From: Phymorhynchus buccinoides | Lineage: Eukaryota > Mollusca > Gastropoda > Neogastropoda > Raphitomidae | Assembly (NCBI GenBank): GCA_017654935.2 | Contig: CM065713.1 | Location: 17,109,945 to 17,173,944 of the forward strand | Reading direction: 5' to 3' | DNA: 64,000 nucleotides | Shown: positions 39,373-54,300 of the stretch, in pieces | How the letters are laid out: every line of letters begins with the position of its first letter | Position numbering within the stretch: position 1 is the first letter of the stretch | The notes under the pieces: generated by a model | The model's database searches: none | What the model was told of the DNA's origin: nothing | The model's input: the letters and a program-made list of their open reading frames with translations, nothing else | Position numbers and translations under genes: made by a program

Positions 39373-42300
39373 CAGTGTATAACTAGCAGGGACAAAGATC
39401 ACTGATAGTCACAAGACAGTGATGTATAACTAGCAGGGACAAAGATCACTGATAGTCACAAGACAGTGATGTATAACTAGCAGGGACAAAGATCACTGAT
39501 AGTCACAAGACAGTGATGTATAACTAGCAGGGACAAAGATCACTGATAGTCACATGACAGTGATGTATAACTAGCAGGGACAAAAATCAGATAGTCAAGA
39601 CAGTGATGTATAACTAGCAGGGACAAAGATCACTGATAGTCAAGACAGTGATGTATAACTAGCAGGGACAAAGATCACTGATAGTCAAGACAGTGATGTA
39701 TAACTAGCAGGGACAAAGATCACTGATAGTCACAAGACAGTGATGTATAACTAGCAGGGACAAAGATCACTGATAGTCACAAGACAGTGATGTATAACTA
39801 GCAGGGACAAAGATCACTGATAGTCACAAGACAGTGATGTATAACTAGCAGGGACAAAGATCACTGATAGTCACAAGACAGTGATGTATAACTAGCAGGG
39901 ACAAAGATCACTGATAGTCAAGACAGTGATGTATAACTAGCAGGGACAAAGATCACTGATAGTCACAAGACAGTGATGTATAACTAGCAGGGACAAAGAT
40001 CACTGATAGTCACAGTGATGTATAACTAGCAGGGACAAAGATCACTGATAGTCAAAGACAGGGACAAAGATCACTGATAGTCAAGACAGTGATGTACTAG
40101 CAGGGACAAAGATCACTGATAGTCAAGACAGTGATGTATAACTAGCAGGGACAAAGATCACTGATAGTCAAGACAGTGATGTATAACTAGCAGGGACAAA
40201 GATCACTGATAGTCAAGACAGTGATGTATAACTAGCAGGGACAAAGATCACTGATAGTCAAGACAGTGATGTATAACTAGCAGGGACAAAGATCACTGAT
40301 AGTCAAGACAGTGATGTATAACTAGCAGGGACAAAGATCACTGATAGTCACAGACAGTGATGTATAACTAGCAGGGACAAAGATCACTGATAGTCACAAG
40401 ACAGTGATGTATAACTAGCAGGGACAAAGATCACTGATAGTCACATGACAGTGATGTATAACTAGCAGGGACAAAGATCACTGATAGTCAAGACAGTGAT
40501 GTATAACTAGCAGGGACAAAGATCACTGATAGTCACAAGACAGTGATGTATAACTAGCAGGGACAAAGATCAGATAGTCAAGACAGTGATGTATAACTAG
40601 CAGGGACAAAGATCACTGATAGTCAAGACAGTGATGTATAACTAGCAGGGACAAAGATCACTGATAGTCAAGACAGTGATGTATAACTAGCAGGGACAAA
40701 GATCACTGATAGTCAAGACAGTGATGTATAACTAGCAGGGACAAAGATCACTGATAGTCACAGACAGTGATGTATAACTAGCAGGGACAAAGATCACTGA
40801 TAGTCAAGACAGTGATGTATAACTAGCAGGGACAAAGATCACTGATAGTCACAAGACAGTGATGTATAACTAGCAGGGACAAAGATCACTGATAGTCACA
40901 TGACAGTGATGTATAACTAGCAGGGACAAAGATCACTGATAGTCAAGACAGTGATGTATAACTAGCAGGGACAAAGATCACTGATAGTCACATGACAGTG
41001 ATGTATAACTAGCAGGGACAAAGATCACTGATAGTCAAGACAGTGATGTATAACTAGCAGGGACAAAGATCACTGATAGTCAAGACAGTGATGTATAACT
41101 AGCAGGGACAAAAATCACTGATAGTCAAGACAGTGATGTATAACTAGCAGGGACAAAGATCACTGATAGTCAAGACAGTGATGTATAACTAGCAGGGACA
41201 AAGATCACTGATAGTCACAAGACAGTGATGTATAACTAGCAGGGACAAAGATCACTGATAGTCACAAGACAGTGATGTATAACTAGCAGGGACAAAGATC
41301 ACTGATAGTCAAGACAGTGATGTATAACTAGCAGGGACAAAGATCACTGATAGTCACAAGACAGTGATGTATAACTAGCAGGGACAAAGATCACTGATAG
41401 TCAAGACAGTGATGTATAACTAGCAGGGACAAAGATCACTGATAGTCAAGACAGTGATGTATAACTAGCAGGGACAAAGATCACTGATAGTCACAAGACA
41501 GTGATGTATAACTAGCAGGGACAAAGATCACTGATAGTCACAAGACAGTGATGTATAACTAGCAGGGACAAAGATCACTGATAGTCACAGACAGTGATGT
41601 ATAACTAGCAGGGACAAAGATCACTGATAGTCACAAGACAGTGATGTATAACTAGCAGGGACAAAGATCACTGATAGTCAAGACAGTGATGTATAACTAG
41701 CAGGGACAAAGATCACTGATAGTCAAGACAGTGATGTATAACTAGCAGGGACAAAGATCACTGATAGTCAAGACAGTGATGTATAACTAGCAGGGACAAA
41801 GATCACTGATAGTCAAGACAGTGATGTATAACTAGCAGGGACAAAGATCACTGATAGTCAAGACAGTGATGTATAACTAGCAGGGACAAAGATCACTGAT
41901 AGTCAAGACAGTGATGTATAACTAGCAGGGACAAAGATCACTGATAGTCACAAGACAGTGATGTATAACTAGCAGGGACAAAGATCACTGATAGTCAAGA
42001 CAGTGATGTATAACTAGCAGGGACAAAGATCACTGATAGTCAAGACAGTGATGTACTAGTGACAAAGTCACTGATAAAGACAGTGATGTATAACTAGCAG
42101 GGACAAAGATCACTGATAGTCACAAGACAGTGATGTATAACTAGCAGGGACAAAGATCACTGATAGTCACAGTGATGACAGTGATGTACTATAGTCACTA
42201 CAGTGATGTATAACTAGCAGGGACAAAGATCACTGATAGTCACAGACAGTGATGTATAACTAGCAGGGACAAAGATCACTGATAGTCACATGACAGTGAT

Positions 42301-45300
42301 GTATAACTAGCAGGGACAAAGATCACTGATAGTCACAGACAGTGATGTATAACTAGCAGGGACAAAGATCACTGATAGTCACTGATAGACAGTGATGTAT
42401 AACTAGCAGGGACAAAGATCACTGATAGTCAAGACAGTGATGTATAACTAGCAGGGACAAAGATCACTGATAGTCAAGACAGTGATGTATAACTAGCAGG
42501 GACAAAGATCACTGATAGTCACAAGACAGTGATGTATAACTAGCAGGGACAAAGATCACTGATAGTCACATGACAGTGATGTATAACTAGCAGGGACAAA
42601 GATCACTGATAGTCACAGACAGTGATGTATAACTAGCAGGGACAAAGATCACTGATAGTCACAGACAGTGATGTATAACTAGCAGGGACAAAGATCACTG
42701 ATAGTCACAGACAGTGATGTATAACTAGCAGGGACAAAGATCACTGATAGTCACATGACAGTGATGTATAACTAGCAGGGACAAAGATCACTGATAGTCA
42801 CATGACAGTGATGTATAACTAGCAGGGACAAAGATCACTGATAGTCACAGACAGTGATGTATAACTAGCAGGGACAAAGATCACTGATAGTCACAGACAG
42901 TGATGTATAACTAGCAGGGACAAAGATCACTGATAGTCACAGACAGTGATGTATAACTAGCAGGGACAAAGATCACTGATAGTCACATGACAGTGATGTA
43001 TAACTAGCAGGGACAAAGATCACTGATAGTCACAGACAGTGATGTATAACTAGCAGGGACAAAGATCACTGATAGTCACAGACAGTGATGTATAACTAGC
43101 AGGGACAAAGATCACTGATAGTCACAAGACAGTGATGTATAACTAGCAGGGACAAAGATCACTGATAGTCACATGACAGTGATGTATAACTAGCAGGGAC
43201 AAAGATCACTGATAGTCAAGACAGTGATGTATAACTAGCAGGGACAAAGATCACTGATAGTCACAGACAGTGATGTATAACTAGCAGGGACAAAGATCAC
43301 TGATAGTCACATGACAGTGATGTATAACTAGCAGGGACAAAGATCACTGATAGTCACAAGACAGTGATGTATAACTAGCAGGGACAAAGATCACTGATAG
43401 TCACAGACAGTGATGTATAACTAGCAGGGACAAAGATCACTGATAGTCACAAGACAGTGATGTATAACTAGCAGGGACAAAGATCACTGATAGTCACAGA
43501 CAGTGATGTATAACTAGCAGGGACAAAGATCACTGATAGTCTAGCAGGGACAAAGATCACTGATAGTCACAAGACAGTGATGTATAACTAGCAGGGACAA
43601 AGATCACTGATAGTCACATGACAGTGATGTATAACTAGCAGGGACAAAGATCACTGATAGTCACAAGACAGTGATGTATAACTAGCAGGGACAAAGATCA
43701 CTGATAGTCACAGACAGTGATGTATAACTAGCAGGGACAAAGATCACTGATAGTCACATAGACAGTGATGTATAACTAGCAGGGACAAAGATCACTGATA
43801 GTCAAGACAGTGATGTATAACTAGCAGGGACAAAGATCACTGATAGTCACAAGACAGTGATGTATAACTAGCAGGGACAAAGATCACTGATAGTCACAGA
43901 CAGTGATGTATAACTAGCAGGGACAAAGATCACTGATAGTCACAAGACAGTGATGTATAACTAGCAGGGACAAAGATCACTGATAGTCACAGACAGTGAT
44001 GTATAACTAGCAGGGACAAAGATCACTGATAGTCAAGACAGTGATGTATAACTAGCAGGGACAAAGATCACTGATAGTCACAGACAGTGATGTATAACTA
44101 GCAGGGACAAAACTGATCACTGATAGTCACATAGACAGTGATGTATAACTAGCAGGGACAAAGATCACTGATAGTCAAGACAGTGATGTATAACTAGCAG
44201 GGACAAAGATCACTGATAGTCAAGACAGTGATGTATAACTAGCAGGGACAAAGATCACTGATAGTCAAGACAGTGATGTATAACTAGCAGGGACAAAGAT
44301 CACTGATAGTCACAAGACAGTGATGTATAACTAGCAGGGACAAAGATCACTGATAGTCAAGACAGTGATGTATAACTAGCAGGGACAAAGATCACTGATA
44401 GTCAAGACAGTGATGTATAACTAGCAGGGACAAAGATCACTGATAGTCACAAGACAGTGATGTATAACTAGCAGGGACAAAGATCACTGATAGTCACAGA
44501 CAGTGATGTATAACTAGCAGGGACAAAGATCACTGATAGTCACAGACAGTGATGTATAACTAGCAGGGACAAAGATCACTGATAGTCACAAGACAGTGAT
44601 GTATAACTAGCAGGGACAAAGATCACTGATAGTCAAGACAGTGATGTATAACTAGCAGGGACAAAGATCACTGATAGTCACAAGACAGTGATGTATAACT
44701 AGCAGGGACAAAGATCACTGATAGTCACATGACAGTGATGTATAACTAGCAGGGACAAAGATCACTGATAGTCACAAGACAGTGATGTACAACTAGCAGG
44801 GACAAAGATCACTGATAGTCAAGACAGTGATGTATAACTAGCAGGGACAAAGATCACTGATAGTCACAAGACAGTGATGTATAACTAGCAGGGACAAAGA
44901 TCACTGATAGTCACAGACAGTGATGTATAACTAGCAGGGACAAAGATCACTGATAGTCACAAGACAGTGATGTATAACTAGCAGGGACAAAGATCACTGA
45001 TAGTCACAAGACAGTGATGTATAACTAGCAGGGACAAAGATCACTGATAGTCACAGTGATGTATAACTAGCAGGGACAAAGATCACTGACAGTGATGTAT
45101 AACTAGCAGGGACAAAGATCACTGATAGTCACAAGACAGTGATGTATAACTAGCAGGGACAAAGATCACTGATAGTCACAAGACAGTGATGTATAACTAG
45201 CAGGGACAAAGATCACTGATAGTCACAAGACAGTGATGTATAACTAGCAGGGACAAAGATCACTGATAGTCACAAGACAGTGATGTATAACTAGCAGGGA

Positions 45301-48300
45301 CAAAGATCACTGATAGTCACAAGACAGTGATGTATAACTAGCAGGGACAAAGATCACTGATAGTCACAAGACAGTGATGTATAACTAGCAGGGACAAAGA
45401 TCACTGATAGTCACTGATAGACAGTGATGTATAACTAGCAGGGACAAAGATCACTGATAGTCACAGACAGTGATGTATAACTAGCAGGGACAAAGATCAC
45501 TGATAGTCACAAGACAGTGATGTATAACTAGCAGGGACAAAGATCACTGATAGTCAAGACAGTGATGTATAACTAGCAGGGACAAAGATCACTGATAGTC
45601 ACAGTGATGACAGTGATGTATAACTAGCAGGGACAAAGATCACTGATAGTCACAAGACAGTGATGTATAACTAGCAGGGACAAAGATCACTGATAGTCAA
45701 GACAGTGATGTATAACTAGCAGGGACAAAGATCACTGATAGTCACAAGACAGTGATGTATAACTAGCAGGGACAAAGATCACTGATAGTCAAGACAGTGA
45801 TGTATAACTAGCAGGGACAAAGATCACTGATAGTCACAAGACAGTGATGTATAACTAGCAGGGACAAAGATCACTGATAGTCACAAGACAGTGATGTATA
45901 ACTAGCAGGGACAAAGATCACTGATAGTCAAGACAGTGATGTATAACTAGCAGGGACAAAGATCACTGATAGTCAAGACAGTGATGTATAACTAGCAGGG
46001 ACAAAGATCACTGATAGTCACAAGACAGTGATGTATAACTAGCAGGGACAAAGATCACTGATAGTCACATGACAGTGATGTATAACTAGCAGTGGACAAA
46101 CAAAGATCACTGATAGTCACAAGACAGTGATGTATAACTAGCAGGGACAAAGATCACTGATAGTCACAAGACAGTGATGTATAACTAGCAGGGACAAAGA
46201 TCACTGATAGTCACAAGACAGTGATGTATAACTAGCAGGGACAAAGATCACTGATAGTCACAAGACAGTGATGTATAACTAGCAGGGACAAAGATCACTG
46301 ATAGTCAAGACAGTGATGTATAACTAGCAGGGACAAAGATCACTGATAGTCACAAGACAGTGATGTATAACTAGCAGGGACAAAGATCACTGATAGTCAC
46401 ATGACAGTGATGTATAACTAGCAGGGACAAAGATCACTGATAGTCACAGACAGTGATGTATAACTAGCAGGGACAAAGATCACTGATAGTCACAAGACAG
46501 TGATGTATAACTAGCAGGGACAAAGATCACTGATAGTCAAGACAGTGATGTATAACTAGCAGGGACAAAGATCAGATAGTCATGATGTATAACTAGCAGG
46601 GACAAAGATCACTGATAGTCAAGACAGTGATGTATAACTAGCAGGGACAAAGATCACTGATAGTCAGTCAAGACAGTGATGTATAACTAGCAGGGACAAA
46701 GATCACTGATAGTCAAGACAGTGATGTATAACTAGCAGGGACAAAGATCACTGATAGTCAAAGACAGTGATGTATAACTAGCAGGGACAAAGATCACTGA
46801 TAGTCACAAGACAGTGATGTATAACTAGCAGGGACAAAGATCACTGATAGTCACAGACAGTGATGTATAACTAGCAGGGACAAAGATCACTGATAGTCAC
46901 AAGACAGTGATGTATAACTAGCAGGGACAAAGATCACTGATAGTCACAAGACAGTGATGTATAACTAGCAGGGACAAAGATCACTGATAGTCACAAGACA
47001 GTGATGTATAACTAGCAGGGACAAAGATCACTGATAGTCACAAGACAGTGATGTATAACTAGCAGGGACAAAGATCACTGATAGTCACAGACAGTGATGT
47101 ATAACTAGCAGGGACAAAGATCACTGATAGTCAAGACAGACAGTGATGTATAACTAGCAGGGACAAAGATCACTGATAGTCACAAGACAGTGATGTATAA
47201 CTAGCAGGGACAAAGATCACTGATAGTCAAGACAGTGATGTATAACTAGCAGGGACAAAGATCACTGATAGTCACAAGACAGTGATGTATAACTAGCAGG
47301 GACAAAGATCACTGATAGTCAAGACAGTGATGTATAACTAGCAGGGACAAAGATCACTGATAGTCACAGACAGTGATGTATAACTAGCAGGGACAAAGAT
47401 CACTGATAGTCACAGACAGTGATGTATAACTAGCAGGGACAAAGATCACTGATAGTCACAAGACAGTGATGTATAACTAGCAGGGACAAAGATCACTGAT
47501 AGTCACAAGACAGTGATGTATAACTAGCAGGGACAAAGATCACTGATAGTCAAGACAGTGATGTATAACTAGCAGGGACAAAGATCACTGATAGTCACAA
47601 GACAGTGATGTATAACTAGCAGGGACAAAGATCACTGATAGTCAAGACAGTGATGTATAACTAGCAGGGACAAAGATCACTGATAGTCAAGACAGTGATG
47701 TATAACTAGCAGGGACAAAGATCACTGATAGTCACATGACAGTGATGTATAACTAGCAGGGACAAAGATCACTGATAGTCAAGACAGTGATGTATAACTA
47801 GCAGGGACAAAGATCACTGATAGTCACAAGACAGTGATGTATAACTAGCAGGGACAAAGATCACTGATAGTCACAAGACAGTGATGTATAACTAGCAGGG
47901 ACAAAGATCACTGATAGTCACAGACAGTGATGTATAACTAGCAGGGACAAAGATCACTGATAGTCACAAGACAGTGATGTATAACTAGCAGGGACAAAGA
48001 TCACTGATAGTCAAGACAGTGATGTATAACTAGCAGGGACAAAGATCACTGATAGTCAAGACAGTGATGTATAACTAGCAGGGACAAAGATCACTGATAG
48101 TCAGACAGTGATGTATAACTAGCAGGGACAAAGATCACTGATAGTCACATGACAGTGATGTATAACTAGCAGGGACAAAGACACTGATAGTGACAGTGAT
48201 GTATAACTAGCAGGGACAAAGATCACTGATAGTCACAAGACAGTGATGTATAACTAGCAGGGACAAAGATCACTGATAGTCACAAGACAGTGATGTATAA

Positions 48301-51300
48301 CTAGCAGGGACAAAGATCACTGATAGTCACAAGACAGTGATGTATAACTAGCAGGGACAAAGATCACTGATAGTCAAGACAGTGATGTATAACTAGCAGG
48401 GACAAAGATCACTGATAGTCACATGACAGTGATGTATAACTAGCAGGGACAAAGATCACTGATAGTCACAGACAGTGATGTATAACTAGCAGGGACAAAG
48501 ATCACTGATAGTCACAAGACAGTGATGTATAACTAGCAGGGACAAAGATCACTGATAGTCACAAGACAGTGATGTATAACTAGCAGGGACAAAGATCACT
48601 GATAGTCACAGACAGTGATGTATAACTAGCAGGGACAAAGATCACTGATAGTCAAGACAGTGATGTATAACTAGCAGGGACAAAGATCACTGATAGTCAC
48701 AAGACAGTGATGTATAACTAGCAGGGACAAAGATCACTGATAGTCACAAGACAGTGATGTATAACTAGCAGGGACAAAGATCACTGATAGTCACATGACA
48801 GTGATGTATAACTAGCAGGGACAAAGATCACTGATAGTCACAAGACAGTGATGTATAACTAGCAGGGACAAAGATCACTGATAGTCACAGTGATGTATAA
48901 CTAGACAGTGATGTATAACTAGCAGGGACAAAGATCACTGATAGTCAAGACAGTGATGTATAACTAGCAGGGACAAAGATCACTGATAGTCACAAGACAG
49001 TGATGTATAACTAGCAGGGACAAAGATCACTGATAGTCACAAGACAGTGATGTATAACTAGCAGGGACAAAGATCACTGATAGTCACAGACAGTGATGTA
49101 TAACTAGCAGGGACAAAGATCACTGATAGTCACAAGACAGTGATGTATAACTAGCAGGGACAAAGATCACTGATAGTCACAGTGATGACAGTGATGTATA
49201 ACTAGCAGGGACAAAGATCACTGATAGTCACAGACAGTGATGTATAACTAGCAGGGACAAAGATCACTGATAGTCAAAGATCACTGATAGACAGTGATGT
49301 ATAACTAGCAGGGACAAAGATCACTGATAGTCACAAGACAGTGATGTATAACTAGCAGGGACAAAGATCACTGATAGTCACAAGACAGTGATGTATAACT
49401 AGCAGGGACAAAGATCACTGATAGTCAAGACAGTGATGTATAACTAGCAGGGACAAAGATCACTGATAGTCACAGACAGTGATGTATAACTAGCAGGGAC
49501 AAAGATCACTGATAGTCACAAGACAGTGATGTATAACTAGCAGGGACAAAGATCACTGATAGTCACAAGACAGTGATGTATAACTAGCAGGGACAAAGAT
49601 CACTGATAGTCACAGTGACAGTGATGTATAACTAGCAGGGACAAAGATCACTGATAGTCACAAGACAGTGATGTATAACTAGCAGGGACAAAGATCACTG
49701 ATAGTCACAGTGATGACAGTGATGTATAACTAGCAGGGACAAAGATCACTCACTGATGTAGTCACATGACAGTGATGTATAACTAGCAGGGACAAAGATC
49801 ACTGATAGTCAAGACAGTGATGTATAACTAGCAGGGACAAAGATCACTGATAGTCAAGACAGTGATGTATAACTAGCAGGGACAAAGATCACTGATAGTC
49901 ACAAGACAGTGATGTATAACTAGCAGGGACAAAAATCACTGATAGTCAACAGTATGTATAACAGGGGACAAAGATCACTGATAGTCAAGACAGTGATGTA
50001 TAACTAGCAGGGACAAAGATCACTGATAGTCACAAGACAGTGATGTATAACTAGCAGGGACAAAGATCACTGATAGTCACATGACAGTGATGTATAACTA
50101 GCAGGGACAAAGATCACTGATAGTCATGATGTATAACTGCAGGGACAAAGTCACTGATAGTCACAGTGATGTATAACTAGCAGGGACAAAGATCACTGAT
50201 AGTCACATGACAGTGATGTATAACTAGCAGGGACAAAGATCACTGATAGTCAAGACAGTGATGTATAACTAGCAGGGACAAAGATCACTGATAGTCACAT
50301 GACAGTGATGTATAACTAGCAGGGACAAAGATCACTGATAGTCACAAGACAGTGATGTATAACTAGCAGGGACAAAGATCACTGATAGTCAAGACAGTGA
50401 TGTATAACTAGCAGGGACAAAGATCACTGATAGTCACAAGACAGTGATGTATAACTAGCAGGGACAAAGATCACTGATAGTCACAAGACAGTGATGTATA
50501 ACTAGCAGGGACAAAGATCACTGATAGTCACATGACAGTGATGTATAACTAGCAGGGACAAAGATCACTGATAGTCACATGACAGTGATGTATAACTAGC
50601 AGGGACAAAGATCACTGATAGTCAAGACAGTGATGTATAACTAGCAGGGACAAAGATCACTGATAGTCACATGACAGTGATGTATAACTAGCAGGGACAA
50701 AGATCACTGATAGTCACATGACAGTGATGTATAACTAGCAGGGACAAAGATCACTGATAGTCAAGACAGTGATGTATAACTAGCAGGGACAAAGATCACT
50801 GATAGTCACAAGACAGTGATGTATAACTAGCAGGGACAAAGATCACTGATAGTCACAAGACAGTGATGTATAACTAGCAGGGACAAAGATCACTGATAGT
50901 CACATGACAGTGATGTATAACTAGCAGGGACAAAGATCACTGATAGTCAAGACAGTGATGTATAACTAGCAGGGACAAAGATCACTGATAGTCACAAGAC
51001 AGTGATGTATAACTAGCAGGGACAAAGATCACTGATAGTCACAAGACAGTGATGTATAACTAGCAGGGACAAAGATCACTGATAGTCACAGACAGTGATG
51101 TATAACTAGCAGGGACAAAGATCACTGATAGTCACAAGACAGTGATGTATAACTAGCAGGGACAAAGATCACTGATAGTCACAAGACAGTGATGTATAAC
51201 TAGCAGGGACAAAGATCACTGATAGTAAAGACAGTGATGTATAACTAGCAGGGACAAAGATCACTGATAGTCAAGACAGTGATGTATAACTAGCAGGGAC

Positions 51301-54300
51301 AAAGATCACTGATAGTCACATGACAGTGATGTATAACTAGCAGGGACAAAGATCACTGATAGTCACAAGACAGTGATGTATAACTAGCAGGGACAAAGAT
51401 CACTGATAGTCACAGTGACAGTGATGTATAACTAGCAGCAGGGACAAAGATCACTGATAGTCACAAGACAGTGATGTATAACTAGCAGGGACAAAGATCA
51501 CTGATAGTCATGATGTATAACTAGCAGGGACAAAGATCACTGATAGTCACAAGACAGTGATGTATAACTAGCAGGGACAAAGATCACTGATAGTCACAAG
51601 ACAGTGATGTATAACTAGCAGGGACAAAGATCACTGATAGTCACAAGACAGTGATGTATAACTAGCAGGGACAAAGATCACTGATAGTCACAGACAGTGA
51701 TGTATAACTAGCAGGGACAAAGATCACTGATAGTCACAAGACAGTGATGTATAACTAGCAGGGACAAAGATCACTGATAGTCACAGACAGTGATGTATAA
51801 CTAGCAGGGACAAAGATCACTGATAGTCACAGACAGTGATGTATAACTAGCAGGGACAAAGATCACTGATAGTCAAAGACAGTGATGTATAACTAGCAGG
51901 GACAAAGATCACTGATAGTCACAAGACAGTGATGTATAACTAGCAGGGACAAAGATCACTGATAGTCACAAGACAGTGATGTATAACTAGCAGGGACAAA
52001 GATCACTGATAGTCACAAGACAGTGATGTATAACTAGCAGGGACAAAGATCACTGATAGTCACATGACAGTGATGTATAACTAGCAGGGACAAAGATCAC
52101 TGATAGTCACAAGACAGTGATGATGTATAACTAGCAGGGACAAAGATCACTGATAGTCAATGACAGTGATGTATAACTAGCAGGGACAAAGATCACTGAT
52201 AGTCACAAGACAGTGATGTATAACTAGCAGGGACAAAGATCACTGATAGTCACAAGACAGTGATGTATAACTAGCAGGGACAAAGATCACTGATAGTCAC
52301 AGACAGTGATGTATAACTAGCAGGGACAAAGATCACTGATAGTCAGATGTATAACTAGCAGGGACAAAGATCACTGATAGTCAAGACAGTGATGTATAAC
52401 TAGCAGGGACAAAGATCACTGATAGTCAAGACAGTGATGTATAACTAGCAGGGACAAAGATCACTGATAGTGATGTATAACTAGCAGGGACAAAGATCAC
52501 TGATAGTCACAAGACATGATGTATAACTAGCAGGGACAAAGATCACTGATAGTCAAGACAGTGATGTATAACTAGCAGGGACAAAGATCACTGATAGTCA
52601 CATGACAGTGATGTATAACTAGCAGGGACAAAGATCACTGATAGTCAAGACAGTGATGTATAACTAGCAGGGACAAAGATCACTGATAGTCACATGACAG
52701 TGATGTATAACTAGCAGGGACAAAGATCACTGATAGTCACAAGACAGTGATGTATAACTAGCAGGGACAAAGATCACTGATAGTCACAAGACAGTGATGT
52801 ATAACTAGCAGGGACAAAGATCACTGATAGTCACATGACAGTGATGTATAACTAGCAGGGACAAAGATCACTGATAGTCACAACAGTGATGTATAACTAG
52901 CAGGGACAAAGATCACTGATCACTGATAGTCACAAGACAGTGATGTATAACTAGCAGGGACAAAGATCACTGATAGTCAAGACAGTGATGTATAACTAGC
53001 AGGGACAAAGATCACTGATAGTCACAAGACAGTGATGTATAACTAGCAGGGACAAAGATCACTGATAGTCAAGACAGTGATGTATAACTAGCAGGGACAA
53101 AGATCACTGATAGTCACATGACAGTGATGTATAACTAGCAGGGACAAAGATCACTGATAGTCAAGACAGTGATGTATAACTAGCAGGGACAAAGATCACT
53201 GATAGTCACAAGACAGTGATGTATAACTAGCAGGGACAAAGATCACTGATAGTCACATGACAGTGATGTATAACTAGCAGGGACAAAGATCACTGATAGT
53301 CACATGACAGTGATGTATAACTAGCAGGGACAAAGATCACTGATAGTCACAAGACAGTGATGTATAACTAGCAGGGACAAAGATCACTGATAGTCAAGAC
53401 AGTGATGTATAACTAGTGGGACAAAGATCACTGATAGTCAACAGTGATGTATAACTAGGGGACAAAGATCACTGATAGTCAAGACAGTGATGTATAACTA
53501 GCAGGGACAAAGATCACTGATAGTCACAGTGATAGCAGGGACAAAGATCACTGATAGTCACAGTGATGTATAACTAGCAGGGACAAAGATCACTGATAGT
53601 CACAGACAGTGATGTATAACTAGCAGGGACAAAGATCACTGATAGTCAAGACAGTGATGTATAACTAGCAGGGACAAAGATCACTGATAGTCACTAGCAG
53701 ACAGTGATGTATAACTAGCAGGGACAAAGATCACTGATAGTCAAGACAGTGATGTATAACTAGCAGGGACAAAGATCACTGATAGTCAAGACAGTGATGT
53801 ATAACTAGCAGGGACAAAGATCACTGATAGTCACATAGACAGTGATGTATAACTAGCAGGGACAAAGATCACTGATAGTCACAGACAGTGATGTATAACT
53901 AGCAGGGACAAAGATCACTGATAGTCACAAGACAGTGATGTATAACTAGCAGGGACAAAGATCACTGATAGTCACAAGACAGTGATGTATAACTAGCAGG
54001 GACAAAGATCACTGATAGTCACAAGACAGTGATGTATAACTAGCAGGGACAAAGATCACTGATAGTCACATGACAGTGATGTATAACTAGCAGGGACAAA
54101 GATCACTGATAGTCACAAGACAGTGATGTATAACTAGCAGGGACAAAGATCACTGATAGTCACAAGACAGTGATGTATAACTAGCAGGGACAAAGATCAC
54201 TGATAGTCAAGACAGTGATGTATAACTAGCAGGGACAAAGATCACTGATAGTCACATGACAGTGATGTATAACTAGCAGGGACAAAGATCACTGATAGTC